Below the pieces are notes generated by a model that had not been told where the DNA came from, did no database searches, and saw only the letters and a list, made by a program, of their open reading frames with translations. A stretch of DNA of 64,000 nt. Origin: Mycobacterium sp. Its GTDB lineage: Bacteria; Actinomycetota; Actinomycetes; Mycobacteriales; Mycobacteriaceae. Location: positions 1 through 64,000 of the forward strand of contig JAGQTU010000003.1 in assembly GCA_020438865.1 (NCBI GenBank), read 5' to 3'. The position numbers and the translations under genes are program-made. Positions 36,878-44,785 of the stretch are shown piece by piece; the stretch's first letter is position 1; every line of letters starts with the position of its first letter.

Positions 36878-37528
36878 TTAGAGCAGTCCGAGCGCGGTGA
36901 AGCCGTCGGTAATACTGGCGAAGCGGCCGCGGTCGGTGCCGTCGGGCAGTGTCACCCCGCCAAGCCAGACTCCGATGATCTGGGCGCCGCCGTCACGGCG
37001 GACCCAGACCGCACCGCCGGAGTCCCCGCCGGCGCATGCCGTCATGCCGGGTGCGGTCAGGTATTGCATGGGGCCTCGCGTGCCCGCCACGACACCGCAG
37101 TGGGTGCCGGTGGTGGCTCCGGTGCGGCAGATTGTTTCTCCGGGCTGGGGACGTTCGAGGCCGTAGAGAAGCGGCTGGTCGCCTACGTAGCGTCCCGGGC
37201 TGGCGCTCGTTCCGAAGTCGAGGAGGGCGAAGTCGGCGCCGCCGGTGCCAGCGGGGTCCAGGGCGGTGCGTATGAAGGTGGCCACCGCACCGGTGTCGGT
37301 GCGGGCGGTGGGTGACCCTGGTTGTTGGCAATGGGCGGCGCTGATTCCGTAGGTGTGGCCGTTGGCGCGGCTCCGGAAGGTGTAGGCCAGGCTGCAGATG
37401 CCGTTGGCGCTGTGGATGCGCTCGCCGGCGCTGACGGATGTGGCGGCGGCGTGGGCGGGGTTGGGGAAGGCCGCGACGAGAAGTGTGGCTACACCAAACA
37501 CACCGGCTGCGAGCCTGCCGCGGTTCAT
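36878..37528 (-). CDS. Secreted trypsin-like serine protease, 216 aa
   Basis: ATG 37528 gives a signal peptide (MNRGRLAAGVFGVATLLVAA then cleavage after AHA). The chymotrypsin-fold triad is complete: His in YGISAAHCQQ, Asp in GADFALLDFG and Ser in CAGGDSGGAVW, with a disulphide pair near each. Acts outside the membrane, substrate unknown. The start overlaps the stop of the small gene before it (ATGA), so it is last in an operon with cytoplasmic proteins, an unusual partner set. Confidence 0.85.
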   Translation of the reverse strand: MNRGRLAAGVFGVATLLVAAFPNPAHAAATSVSAGERIHSANGICSLAYTFRSRANGHTYGISAAHCQQPGSPTARTDTGAVATFIRTALDPAGTGGADFALLDFGTSASPGRYVGDQPLLYGLERPQPGETICRTGATTGTHCGVVAGTRGPMQYLTAPGMTACAGGDSGGAVWVRRDGGAQIIGVWLGGVTLPDGTDRGRFASITDGFTALGLL

Positions 37529-37695
37529 GATCGGCACACGGCGCGTTCGGCTCTGAGCAGGTGGCGGTGGCGGATTTCGTCGATGAGGCGTGCCGCGGTC
37601 GCAGGGGCGCTGCCGGGTCTGGTGAACCGCAGTCCCGCCAAGTGCTGGGCGGCCTGGCCGAGTATGGCCGTTTCCCGGGGGTCGGGCCGCCTCAC
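37525..37695 (-). CDS. Small unknown protein, 56 aa
   Basis: GTG 37695 overlaps the preceding stop as GTGA, and its own stop overlaps the protease ATG as ATGA. These two tight couplings show the frame is real. Sequence MRRPDPRETAILGQAAQHLA..., basic and helical with no known motif. Confidence 0.6.
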   Translation of the reverse strand: MRRPDPRETAILGQAAQHLAGLRFTRPGSAPATAARLIDEIRHRHLLRAERAVCRS

Positions 37696-38318
37696 CGGTC
37701 TGCCCACCCTGGCTGGGCGGCTGTTTCGGCGCGGCGCCACCAGTCGAGAAGTTCCTCGCGCACGCGGGCGAAGTGTTCGGTGAGTTCGGCTCGGTCCGAG
37801 TCGCTTTCGCCGATGGCCTGCATGCGCTGTCCGGCCGCGATGAACGTGCGTCGGTAGGCGTCCTCGAGGACCTCGCGGGCATAGCTGCCAGCGTTGTCGG
37901 CGCAAACGGTCTCGGTGTAGGCCCGTGCCAGGTACACCGACAGTTGGTGGTGGCGGTGCGCGGTGGGGGGCAGGGATGGGTCCGCGGCGATGCTGCAGGG
38001 CTGGTGTTTGGCGGTAGCGAGCACGACGACAGGGTCGGGCTTTTGTCCGTTCTCGGCCAGGGCGGTGATGAGTTCGTAGGCCCATCGGGTGGTGGGTCGC
38101 TCGATCGCGGCGGCGGGGACGACGGCTGCGATGCGGCGCACGGTGTCCGAGGGCAGCCACATCAGGGAGCCGACCAGTTGGTGCTCGGGGTTCCAGGGGG
38201 AGGTCGGCGAGTTGTCCGTTTCGGTTGGCTCGGCATCCAGCCAGCTGGTGTCGCCCTCGGCCGGCCTTTCGGCCCGGCCGCCGGGGAGGACCTCGAATCG
38301 TGCTGCGGCGGCGTTCAT
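37692..38318 (-). CDS. DnaB N-terminal-domain-like protein, 208 aa
   Basis: Residues ~40-150 (NPEHQLVGSLMWLPSDTVRRIAAVV...RWAYELITALAENGQKPDPVVVLATA) look like the helical N-terminal domain of replicative helicase DnaB, which binds primase and loader. The RecA-type ATPase part is absent. It could act as a helicase decoy or adaptor for plasmid replication. ATG 38318 overlaps the previous stop (TAATG). Confidence 0.65.
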   Translation of the reverse strand: MNAAAARFEVLPGGRAERPAEGDTSWLDAEPTETDNSPTSPWNPEHQLVGSLMWLPSDTVRRIAAVVPAAAIERPTTRWAYELITALAENGQKPDPVVVLATAKHQPCSIAADPSLPPTAHRHHQLSVYLARAYTETVCADNAGSYAREVLEDAYRRTFIAAGQRMQAIGESDSDRAELTEHFARVREELLDWWRRAETAAQPGWADR

Positions 38319-38605
38319 TACGGGCGTTCTTTCTCGAAGACGACGTGCAGGACGGCGTAGGCTGCGCGGGCGGTGCGGATAGCTGCGTCCAGGTGAGCGG
38401 CGCAGTCTCTACCGTCGCGTCCGTCGACGAGTTCGACGTCCTCTGCAGCTCCGCTGCGGAGATCGTCGAGGAGTTCGGCGGCGTGTTCCATCACGCGGAT
38501 GCCGTAGGTCAGGTGGGTGAGAAGTTCCGCGCGCTTGGCGGTGACGGCGTCGTCGTGGTCCGCGTAGGGGTCGTGCAGCTCATCGAAGAGGTTGGTGACG
38601 TTCAT
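38318..38605 (-). CDS. Unknown helical protein, 95 aa
   Basis: ATG 38605 (MNVTNLFDELHDPYADHDDAVTAKR) follows a GAAAGG-like site. Acidic and all-helical, with no signal or membrane segment. Second gene of the NrdH operon; role unknown. Confidence 0.55.
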   Translation of the reverse strand: MNVTNLFDELHDPYADHDDAVTAKRAELLTHLTYGIRVMEHAAELLDDLRSGAAEDVELVDGRDGRDCAAHLDAAIRTARAAYAVLHVVFEKERP

Positions 38606-38637
38606 GGTCGTTCGTGCCTTTCGCGGGGTGGATTAAT

Positions 38638-38865
38638 TTAGGCGGCGAGGCGGCTGATGCGGTCGGGGCGAAAGCCCGACCAGGAATCGGTGGGGGTGAC
38701 GACGACGGGGGCCTGGAGGTGCCCGAGGGACATCACGTAGTCGCGGGCTTGTTCATCGAGGCTGATGTCGATCGTGGTGAATTCGACACCCAATTTCCTG
38801 AGGGCCCGTGTAGTGGCCTCGCATTGCACGCAGGCCGGTTTTGTATAAACAGTGATGGTGGCCAT
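38638..38865 (-). CDS. nrdH: NrdH-like glutaredoxin, 75 aa
   Basis: A full-length NrdH redoxin with CxxC active site in TKPACVQCEATTRAL and the cis-Pro region APVVVTPTDSWSGFRPDRI. It would donate electrons to class Ib ribonucleotide reductase. GAGGAGAATATTTCATG gives a strong start. It heads a five-gene operon, and plasmid or phage nrdH copies often boost dNTP supply. Confidence 0.88.
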   Translation of the reverse strand: MATITVYTKPACVQCEATTRALRKLGVEFTTIDISLDEQARDYVMSLGHLQAPVVVTPTDSWSGFRPDRISRLAA

Positions 38866-39184
38866 GAAATATTCTCCTCAAATGGTGGGCACTGAGCCGT
38901 ATGTATCAATTCTAAAGTGGGTCAAGAGTTATAGCGACACCTATATCCAACTTTTATCCATATCCTTACTTTCGCTTTTTCGATGCCCTCCGCCCGGCCT
39001 CTGTAGTGTCGTTATGCGGCTCCTGGTATCGAAAAGCAAGTAATTATCAGCTGCGGCCGGCCGCCATATGACATTCGTTATTGCGGCATCCGCGGACTGT
39101 GCAAAATCGGCGTGGGATTTATAACCGAAGAGTAAAGCGGACAACAGCGGGAAAATTGTTTCCATTGCCAGGAGAGGCCGTCAT
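38866..39184. other. AT-rich intergenic region
   Basis: About 320 bases, far richer in A+T than the surroundings, with no protein-like frame. It must hold the promoter of the nrdH operon and the 3' end of the dpdA-like gene transcript. Single matches to TTATGA/TATAAT-like words occur, but none is decisive. Confidence 0.45.
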
Positions 39185-39967
39185 TCAGGCGGCTGAATAG
39201 AGTCGTTTGAGTTCCCAGCCGGGTGCATTGGCGAGAACGCGTTCACGCCATAGCAGGGCGAAGTCGAGGCAGTTCGAGCAGCTGCTGTGGGTGTGGCCCG
39301 GCAACGGCGGCCGCCTGCGGGCCTGAGCCGACCAGGCCAGGGAGTCGGCGGAACAGATCTTGTGGCCGTAGCGCGCAATACCTTGCCCCTTCGCGCCGAA
39401 AGTGTGGAGGGGGAGGCCGGGGTCCAGGCGCAGAAGTGCGGAGACCACGGCGTCGATCTCGGCGGTGGCCTGGCGCCGGCAGACCGATCCGACGCCTACG
39501 AGCGGGAAGTTCTTCAGGTCGATTCCGGCTTTACCGTACATCTCCCAGCCCCGCCGGTACTCGTCAACGGTGTTTCCCTGTATGACTGGCATCCAGGGCT
39601 GGTCGTCATCTCCCCAGCACTGCTGCAACTCGAGGAAGTTCTCGACGGTGAGGCGCTGATGATCCTCGACGGAAAGCCCTGTTTCGGCAAGGACATTGCT
39701 CTCCACCGGCCAGTCTTGCGGAGCCGCCCAGGCCACGCGGCCGATCTCTGCGTCGTAGCGGCGGATCGCCACGCAGTATTGCTGCGGACTGACCGTCCAC
39801 CGACCGTGAAGCAGTAACTCGGTGTAAGCCCCGGAGTCCACTGCGTACTCGGCGATTGCCCGCGGCAAGCACTTCCGGCCGGCGAGTCGGCGATGCGAGA
39901 CGAACAACGGCACTCCTGCGCGAGCGAGATGATCGACCTGGTGGGTACCGAGATAGAAGATGTCCAC
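39185..39967 (-). CDS. DpdA-like (TGT-related) 7-deazaguanine DNA modification protein, 260 aa
   Basis: GTG 39967 (MDIFYLGTHQVDHL) has GGAAGG upstream. The sequence order FYLGTH, VPLFVSHRRLAGRKCLPRA, AVDSGAYTEL (catalytic-Asp region of the TGT barrel), AAPQDWP, MPVIQGN, VGVGSVCRRQ and SCSNCLDFALLWRERVL matches the DpdA/DUF7221 proteins I recall from actinobacteria and their phages. These are tRNA-guanine-transglycosylase relatives that put preQ0-type bases into DNA. The C-terminal HTHSSCSNC is a zinc-like motif. No preQ0 synthesis genes are seen in the window. Confidence 0.7.
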   Translation of the reverse strand: MDIFYLGTHQVDHLARAGVPLFVSHRRLAGRKCLPRAIAEYAVDSGAYTELLLHGRWTVSPQQYCVAIRRYDAEIGRVAWAAPQDWPVESNVLAETGLSVEDHQRLTVENFLELQQCWGDDDQPWMPVIQGNTVDEYRRGWEMYGKAGIDLKNFPLVGVGSVCRRQATAEIDAVVSALLRLDPGLPLHTFGAKGQGIARYGHKICSADSLAWSAQARRRPPLPGHTHSSCSNCLDFALLWRERVLANAPGWELKRLYSAA

Positions 39968-40041
39968 AGCTATACGCCCTTCCAGTTCGGCAGCGACTTC
40001 TATTGGCCGCCTGCGCTTTTGGCCTTTCTGGCGATGACGAA

Positions 40042-40191
40042 GTGGGCCGGGATGAGGGCCGTCGTAGCGCAAGGTTCGGCAGGGAGAAGTTTTCAGCGAG
40101 CGAAGCGAGTGGCTCGGAAAAGTTCTCCCGGCCCGTAGGGACCGGGCCTTGCGTGGAGTGGCCCACCGGCCACACTCGGAAGCCAGAAAGG
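40042..40191 (+). repeat. Dispersed intergenic repeat, copy B (longest)
   Basis: The first half (40042-40101) matches copy A at 2497-2559; the second half (40115-40191) matches copy C at 36747-36840. Copy B therefore joins both parts of one element of about 150 bp. It lies between the DpdA-like gene and the Cys-rich gene. Confidence 0.6.
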
Positions 40192-40265
40192 CCTCCGACG
40201 ACGAAGCCGCCACGCCCGTAGGGGGTTTGGCGGCCAAATGCGAGCAACGCCGCAGGCGTTTCCGA

Positions 40266-40859
40266 TTAACCGCCCGGACGATCAGGCGGGTGTTTCCACC
40301 ATTTCGGGCAACCGTCAAGCATGCGCGACCCTGGGTGCTCAGTCTGGCAAAACTCGCAATAGAACGACGGGGTGTGCTCGTACATAGGGCCCTTGCGCAG
40401 ACCATATGCACATTTACAGCAGTAGCGTCGCGGATCTGCGTCGGGATTCAGGCCGGCGTTGCCGTGCTGACAGCACAGATGGTGGGTATTGGTCTCACGA
40501 CCGACAAGTGCCCGAAGGCGACCTGGGTGCATGGCGGCCGCCGCGGAAACGATTTCAAGGGTCACCGGCCAGGGAGCGACCACGGCCGATCCTTGCCGAA
40601 AACTGGCCGTCGCCTTGACCCAGGTGGCCGGCACCAGACCGGTGGCATCGCTCAGACGCGCGGAGTCAGTAACTCGGCAGGCACCCAGGGTGCCGGTAAC
40701 CATTCGGGCCCCGTGGGCGCCCAGCAGCGCCGCAAAGACGATTCGTGCCATCCGGAAGTGGGGATCATCCGCGTCTGGCCGAAGTGCAACCACCCGATCC
40801 CAGAGCAGAGCCCGCCGTCGGAATTGGCTGTCGAAGTCCAGAACGTTATCGGTCATCAC
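40266..40859 (-). CDS. Cys-rich protein, 197 aa, unknown
   Basis: GTG 40859 or ATG 40856. The N-terminal two thirds is helical and Ala-rich. The C-terminal 70 residues are rich in Cys/His (THHLCCQHGN, RRYCCKCAYG, YCEFCQTEHPG), suggesting two zinc sites. The start overlaps the stop region of the 55-aa gene upstream, so they are co-translated. Role unknown; the neighbours are nucleic-acid modifying proteins. Confidence 0.6.
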   Translation of the reverse strand: MMTDNVLDFDSQFRRRALLWDRVVALRPDADDPHFRMARIVFAALLGAHGARMVTGTLGACRVTDSARLSDATGLVPATWVKATASFRQGSAVVAPWPVTLEIVSAAAAMHPGRLRALVGRETNTHHLCCQHGNAGLNPDADPRRYCCKCAYGLRKGPMYEHTPSFYCEFCQTEHPGSRMLDGCPKWWKHPPDRPGG

Positions 40860-41013
40860 GCAACGGCGGTGGGGAAGGGGTGGCGGAATAGAAGCAGATC
40901 AGCGCCCAAGCGGCATCCAGCGCAATCGCTTCGACAGCAGCCGCGTCCCCTCCGATCTCACGAACACGGGGCTCAATGGCATGGCGCACCACATCAGTGC
41001 TCAGACAGGGCAT
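40846..41013 (-). CDS. Small unknown protein, 55 aa
   Basis: ATG 41013 begins MPCLSTDVVRHAIEPRVREI, then GGDAAAVEAIALDAAWALICF. The composition is protein-like, and the stop (TAA at 40846-40848) lies just inside the start of the Cys-rich gene. Helical; one hydrophobic segment WALICFYS. Function unknown. Confidence 0.5.
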   Translation of the reverse strand: MPCLSTDVVRHAIEPRVREIGGDAAAVEAIALDAAWALICFYSATPSPPPLRDDR

Positions 41014-41303
41014 TGGGCGCACTTGACTTCGTTCTCCGATCCAGCCGAGGAAAGAGGTGGCTGAACCGACCGTAAGCCGGAGGTTTAGTTGTTACGACCA
41101 GGGTGCGATCGCCGGCGGCCCCTAGCGAAAGCGCCATACAGCCTGGCGGCAATCGCACCGCGGGGACTGTTCTGCCCCAATTGCGGCGACAGCCCCCTGC
41201 CCGTGTGAGAGCTGGCGGGAGATGTCGGTGCCGCGCCCTACAGTCCGGCCTAGGAGCGGGGCGATAACAGAGCACTGCGCCACCGTGAGCAAGGAGAGAA
41301 CCG

Positions 41304-42359
41304 ATGGAAGAGTGGGGACGCCGACCGCGCAGCAGCATTGCCGGGGTACTGCCGCACCGCAAGGTTCCCCCCGGGACTGAATCGTGGGAACCGACGGACC
41401 GTTGCCCCACCGGCGAGTGCGAATCGAGGGCAAGGATTCTGAGGCGTGCGGGAATCCACCCTGAGAGAGATTTCGATGCCGTGCAGTGTTATCACTGTCT
41501 CCACGGGCTCTGCCTTGAATGCGGTGCCAGCCCCACGCCAGGGCTTTTCGAGTTTTGCGATGCCTGCAGTTCTGATTTCCTTCTCTGCGATATCTGTGGT
41601 GACCGCCATGCCGGGGATTGCTGCGCAATTTGGGGCAGGGGTTGGATGCTCGCGCTCGATACCGAAACGACTGGGAAGGACCCGCATAGCGCCGAGTTGG
41701 TCAGCGTTGCGCTTGTCGAGTATCGCTCCACGCCGGCGGGCGAGGAGGAGTCGGTGATTCACCGGTGGCTCGTCAACGCCGGGTGCACCATTCCCGACGC
41801 TGCGACGCGAGTACATGGGATCAGCACCGCCGACGTGCGTCGCTCGGGCCGGCCGATTCGCGAAGCACTCGCTGAGATAGGTGATGTCCTCTCCGATAGG
41901 TGGACGAGCGACACACTGCTCTGTGCGTTTAACGCCCCTTACGACCTCACCGTGCTGGACAACGCGTTTCGCCGCTACATGGGCAGGGGCCTCGCCGTTA
42001 GCGGACCGGTGGTTGATCCTCAGAGCATCGACTTCGGAATCACGGCGTGGAATGGCCGGCGCCGCATTCGAGTTCGCAATCTCACGAGCACGTGCAACGC
42101 CTATCGGGTTCATCCGCCCCGGGAAGGATTTCACGACGCGGCCGAGGACGCTTTGGCCGCGGCCCGACTTGTTTGTGCCCTATCCCGTGATGCACGGCTG
42201 GCCGATTACTCGCTCTATGACCTGCAGCATCGGCAGCGGAGTTGGAAAGGCGGGCTTGAGGCGATGTTTGGTCACCCTCGCGCGCTGGTGGAAGCCGCGT
42301 GGCCGCTGGAGTATCCGGCATCGCGTGGTGCCCGGATGAATTTGTCCCGTCGTTCCTGA
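41304..42359 (+). CDS. DnaQ-like DEDDh exonuclease with N-terminal zinc region, 351 aa
   Basis: AAGGAGA precedes ATG 41304. Residues ~30-105 hold many Cys (CYHCLHGLCLECG, CDACSSDFLLCDICGDRHAGDCC). The exonuclease core follows: ExoI LALDTETTG (~116), ExoII FNAPYDLTVLDNAF and ExoIII HDAAEDALAAARL with the His-Asp of DEDDh. 3'-5' exonuclease on DNA or RNA; the zinc part may select the substrate. Divergent from the Cys-rich pair. Confidence 0.8.
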   Translation: MEEWGRRPRSSIAGVLPHRKVPPGTESWEPTDRCPTGECESRARILRRAGIHPERDFDAVQCYHCLHGLCLECGASPTPGLFEFCDACSSDFLLCDICGDRHAGDCCAIWGRGWMLALDTETTGKDPHSAELVSVALVEYRSTPAGEEESVIHRWLVNAGCTIPDAATRVHGISTADVRRSGRPIREALAEIGDVLSDRWTSDTLLCAFNAPYDLTVLDNAFRRYMGRGLAVSGPVVDPQSIDFGITAWNGRRRIRVRNLTSTCNAYRVHPPREGFHDAAEDALAAARLVCALSRDARLADYSLYDLQHRQRSWKGGLEAMFGHPRALVEAAWPLEYPASRGARMNLSRRS

Positions 42360-42470
42360 TTGCTACGGTATCGGCATGGCGAGGTTGCGAGTGCCCCACA
42401 GACCGTAGCCCCGGCTCGTCCCTCTCCCGAGGGCGTTCGAGCGGGGCTCTGCTGTGAAAGGCACTTGCCT

Positions 42471-42782
42471 ATGTCTCGTACCGATGCACACGCGCCGTTT
42501 CGTGTTCGACTTGCTCGTGGAGAGTTGGCCGCACGGCCCGTGCACGCGTGCGCCGACCGCGATTGCGATCTCCCCGACAGGCCGCCAGCGCGGTGGTACC
42601 CCGGGTGCGCGCCGACCCACTGCCACTGGGAGTTTCACTACACCGGCGTAGGCGTCTGTGCATGTCAAATGTGCCATGGGGGTGCGGATAACCGGGCCGA
42701 GAACCGGCGGCGGCGCAGGCGTTCCAAGGTGTATCTGGCCGCTGGTGTCCACAATGATCGCATGCGGGACGAACTGCCGTGA
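42471..42782 (+). CDS. Small zinc-binding-type protein, 103 aa
   Basis: ATG 42471 (MSRTDAHAPFRVRLARGEL) has GAAAGG upstream. Cys and His clusters (HACADRDCDL, CAPTHCHWEFHY, GVCACQMCHGG) and a basic stretch RAENRRRRRRSK follow, suggesting a zinc-stabilised nucleic-acid binder. Downstream of the exonuclease, same strand. Confidence 0.6.
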   Translation: MSRTDAHAPFRVRLARGELAARPVHACADRDCDLPDRPPARWYPGCAPTHCHWEFHYTGVGVCACQMCHGGADNRAENRRRRRRSKVYLAAGVHNDRMRDELP

Positions 42783-42789
42783 GGGTCAG

Positions 42790-43770
42790 TCATTGTGACG
42801 CACCGCGCGCGGCATGGCGCATTAGGACGTGGGCCAGTTGCTCGGCCGGCCCCGTCAATCCCGCGCGGTTCATGGATTGAACGGCACGCCAGGCCGCCTT
42901 CCGAACTGCGACCAGATCACGGCGGGCAATTTCAAGTTGATTGGTGTCCAGCAAATCCTGGGCGCCTTCGCACCACTGGCGCAGGATGTCACGCATGGGT
43001 TTGCCCGAGCTGCGTGACAGGTCATTCTCTTCGGCCTCTCGCGGCGAAGCGACGAGTCGTGCCCCCTCAGAACGGCTTTCATACACCCAGATGCCGTTGA
43101 CGGCCTCGTAGCGGGCGTGCGCCTCGTCGGCGTCAAGCGACTTGAGTAGCACTTCGGAGTTGCGTCTGGCGACCGCCTGTGCCACTGAGTAGGTCGCGGT
43201 CCAGGACGCGACGGTCGATCCGTCCGATTGCCGAAACCCGGCAGGGTCTTGCGCCCACACAGACTCAGGGAGGCCGGTCAATCTGGCTAAATGTTGCGCA
43301 TCGTGAACCACCAGAACCGGCCCTCGGGCGGAGATTTGGCCCTGAATCTGGGCAACACGCCGGGGTACCAACAGATCAAATACTTGGTGGGCCGCGGCCT
43401 CTTCGGGGCTGTCCTTCGCAGGGTTGGCTGCCGAAACACGTTCCCACGCCGTCTGTTTGGCGAGGTAGGAATCCAATTCCGCCCAGCGTGACACCAACCT
43501 GTCGGGCCGGACCCAGCCCTCGGCCTCGGGTTGCCCGTCGGGAAAGCGAACTTTGACACATCCGAAACGGGGAGGGGTTATGCGCCGGCCCCACTGCAGA
43601 ACGGTCACCCCGACGAGGGATCCGTCGCTGGATCGCCACGCCCATGTCTGACCGACCTGCGGGGCCGACTCGTCTCGGTTGATCGGCAATCCCGCTATCG
43701 CCTCTACTTCACTTGGCGCCAACACATCAAACCGCCTCGGTCCAAAGACTCGCTCCGACGCTGGCCACAC
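42790..43770 (-). CDS. Hypothetical protein, 326 aa
   Basis: GTG 43770 is the longest start. A soluble protein with a beta-rich N-terminal part (VGQTWAWRSSDGSLVGVTVLQWGRR) and a helical C-terminal part (RDILRQWCEGAQDLLDTNQLEIARRDLVAVRKAAWRAVQSM). No family recognised. It converges on the zinc protein gene with a 7-base gap. Confidence 0.6.
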   Translation of the reverse strand: MWPASERVFGPRRFDVLAPSEVEAIAGLPINRDESAPQVGQTWAWRSSDGSLVGVTVLQWGRRITPPRFGCVKVRFPDGQPEAEGWVRPDRLVSRWAELDSYLAKQTAWERVSAANPAKDSPEEAAAHQVFDLLVPRRVAQIQGQISARGPVLVVHDAQHLARLTGLPESVWAQDPAGFRQSDGSTVASWTATYSVAQAVARRNSEVLLKSLDADEAHARYEAVNGIWVYESRSEGARLVASPREAEENDLSRSSGKPMRDILRQWCEGAQDLLDTNQLEIARRDLVAVRKAAWRAVQSMNRAGLTGPAEQLAHVLMRHAARGASQ

Positions 43771-43934
43771 AGACCAGCCCGGTAATCGACGCTTTCCTCA
43801 CGGGTTCCCTTTCTCTCGACCTATCCGAGCTACGTTTCTCAACGTTCGATCGGAGGTCTGCGTGAAAACGTATGCCGCGCTGCGAGTTCTTATGACCACC
43901 CCGATCTGTGGCCGCCAAACCGCACGGCCTCGCC

Positions 43935-43976
43935 CACCGCCGCCGGTCGCGCTGGTTGCAGCGGCGGTGCCCTTTT
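43935..43976 (+). terminator. Hairpin with short T-run
   Basis: CACCGCCGC (43935-43943) pairs with GCGGCGGTG (43961-43969) and is followed by CCCTTTTG. Plausible intrinsic terminator on the plus strand, just before the convergent small membrane gene; no plus-strand gene clearly ends in front of it. Confidence 0.45.
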
Positions 43977-43995
43977 GAGGCCCGTTGGGCCCGCT

Positions 43996-44256
43996 TCAGT
44001 TGTTGCGGCAGTGCCTGCGGTGGGCGTAAGAGTCTTTATCGCTGCCGCACTCGCCGCACAGCCTGAGGGCTGCCATCTGTTCGGCGTGGTGGCGTTCCTG
44101 CATCTCCATTTGCAGCTGGAAACGACCCTGCTCTGTTTCCATTAGCTCCGCGACCCTGGCCTGCTCTGCAGCTTCGGCGGCCTTCTTCTCCTCGGCGGAC
44201 GAGATCATGGACCAGACCACGATTCCAATGACAACGAGAACGATCAGCGCTTCCAC
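43996..44256 (-). CDS. Membrane-anchored coiled-coil protein, 86 aa
   Basis: ATG 44256. One N-terminal membrane helix (MEALIVLVVIGIVVWSMI), a charged coiled coil (AEEKKAAEAAEQARVAELMETEQGRF) and a C-terminal CGECGSDKDSYAHRRHC zinc-like knuckle. Unknown function; a membrane adaptor is likely. Confidence 0.65.
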   Translation of the reverse strand: MEALIVLVVIGIVVWSMISSAEEKKAAEAAEQARVAELMETEQGRFQLQMEMQERHHAEQMAALRLCGECGSDKDSYAHRRHCRNN

Positions 44257-44751
44257 CGACCCCCACCTCCACGCTTCGCGCTTTCTGGATGCCTACGCCT
44301 GCGAACGTATCGGCGCTGCCGCGGTTCTTACGACCACCGCAGGCTGCATCCAGCGGAATCCGATCCACGGCGCGGTGTCACCGCCCGTCTCGCGGCGCGC
44401 GGGAATCCATGGAACTATCTGGCGCCTCAGCCCCAGACGAATACGTCACAGTGACGGATTAACCTGGAGGGCGTCCCTGAGCCGGCAGTCCCGTTGTCGG
44501 CTGAATTTCGAAATGCATGTCGGCCCGCTCCTAGCGTCTCTGGTGCATGAACGACATATTGCCCACAATTACGGCGAACTACGCTCAAGTAAGCACAGGA
44601 AGGAACATTGCCTGAGAGCGATGGGGCCGTCAACACGGAACGGGCGCCGACCCTGCTCGACGACGGCACTTCACCTTGCCGCGGCTCAAAGTCCCTGGAT
44701 TTCAGCAACCCTTAGTCTCGGAGCAGCCACGATCCGGGAACTTCCTGGCTC
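44257..44751. other. Region without a convincing gene
   Basis: About 495 bases upstream of the recombinase. Very short plus-strand frames exist, for example MNDILPTITANYAQVSTGRN at 44547 and a TTG-start 35-codon frame after GGAAGG near 44608. Neither can be supported from sequence alone. Confidence 0.4.
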
Positions 44752-44785
44752 CAAACGATGGATAAGCGTGATTATCCATCGTTTG
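44752..44785. other. dif/lox-like recombination site, 14-6-14 bp
   Basis: Perfect 14-bp inverted arms CAAACGATGGATAA (44752-44765) and TTATCCATCGTTTG (44772-44785) flank a 6-bp centre GCGTGA. Arms ending ATAA/TTAT around a 6-bp core are the layout of XerCD dif-type sites. It sits exactly at the 5' end of a tyrosine recombinase gene, so it is likely that enzyme's crossover site for plasmid dimer resolution or integration. Confidence 0.7.
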
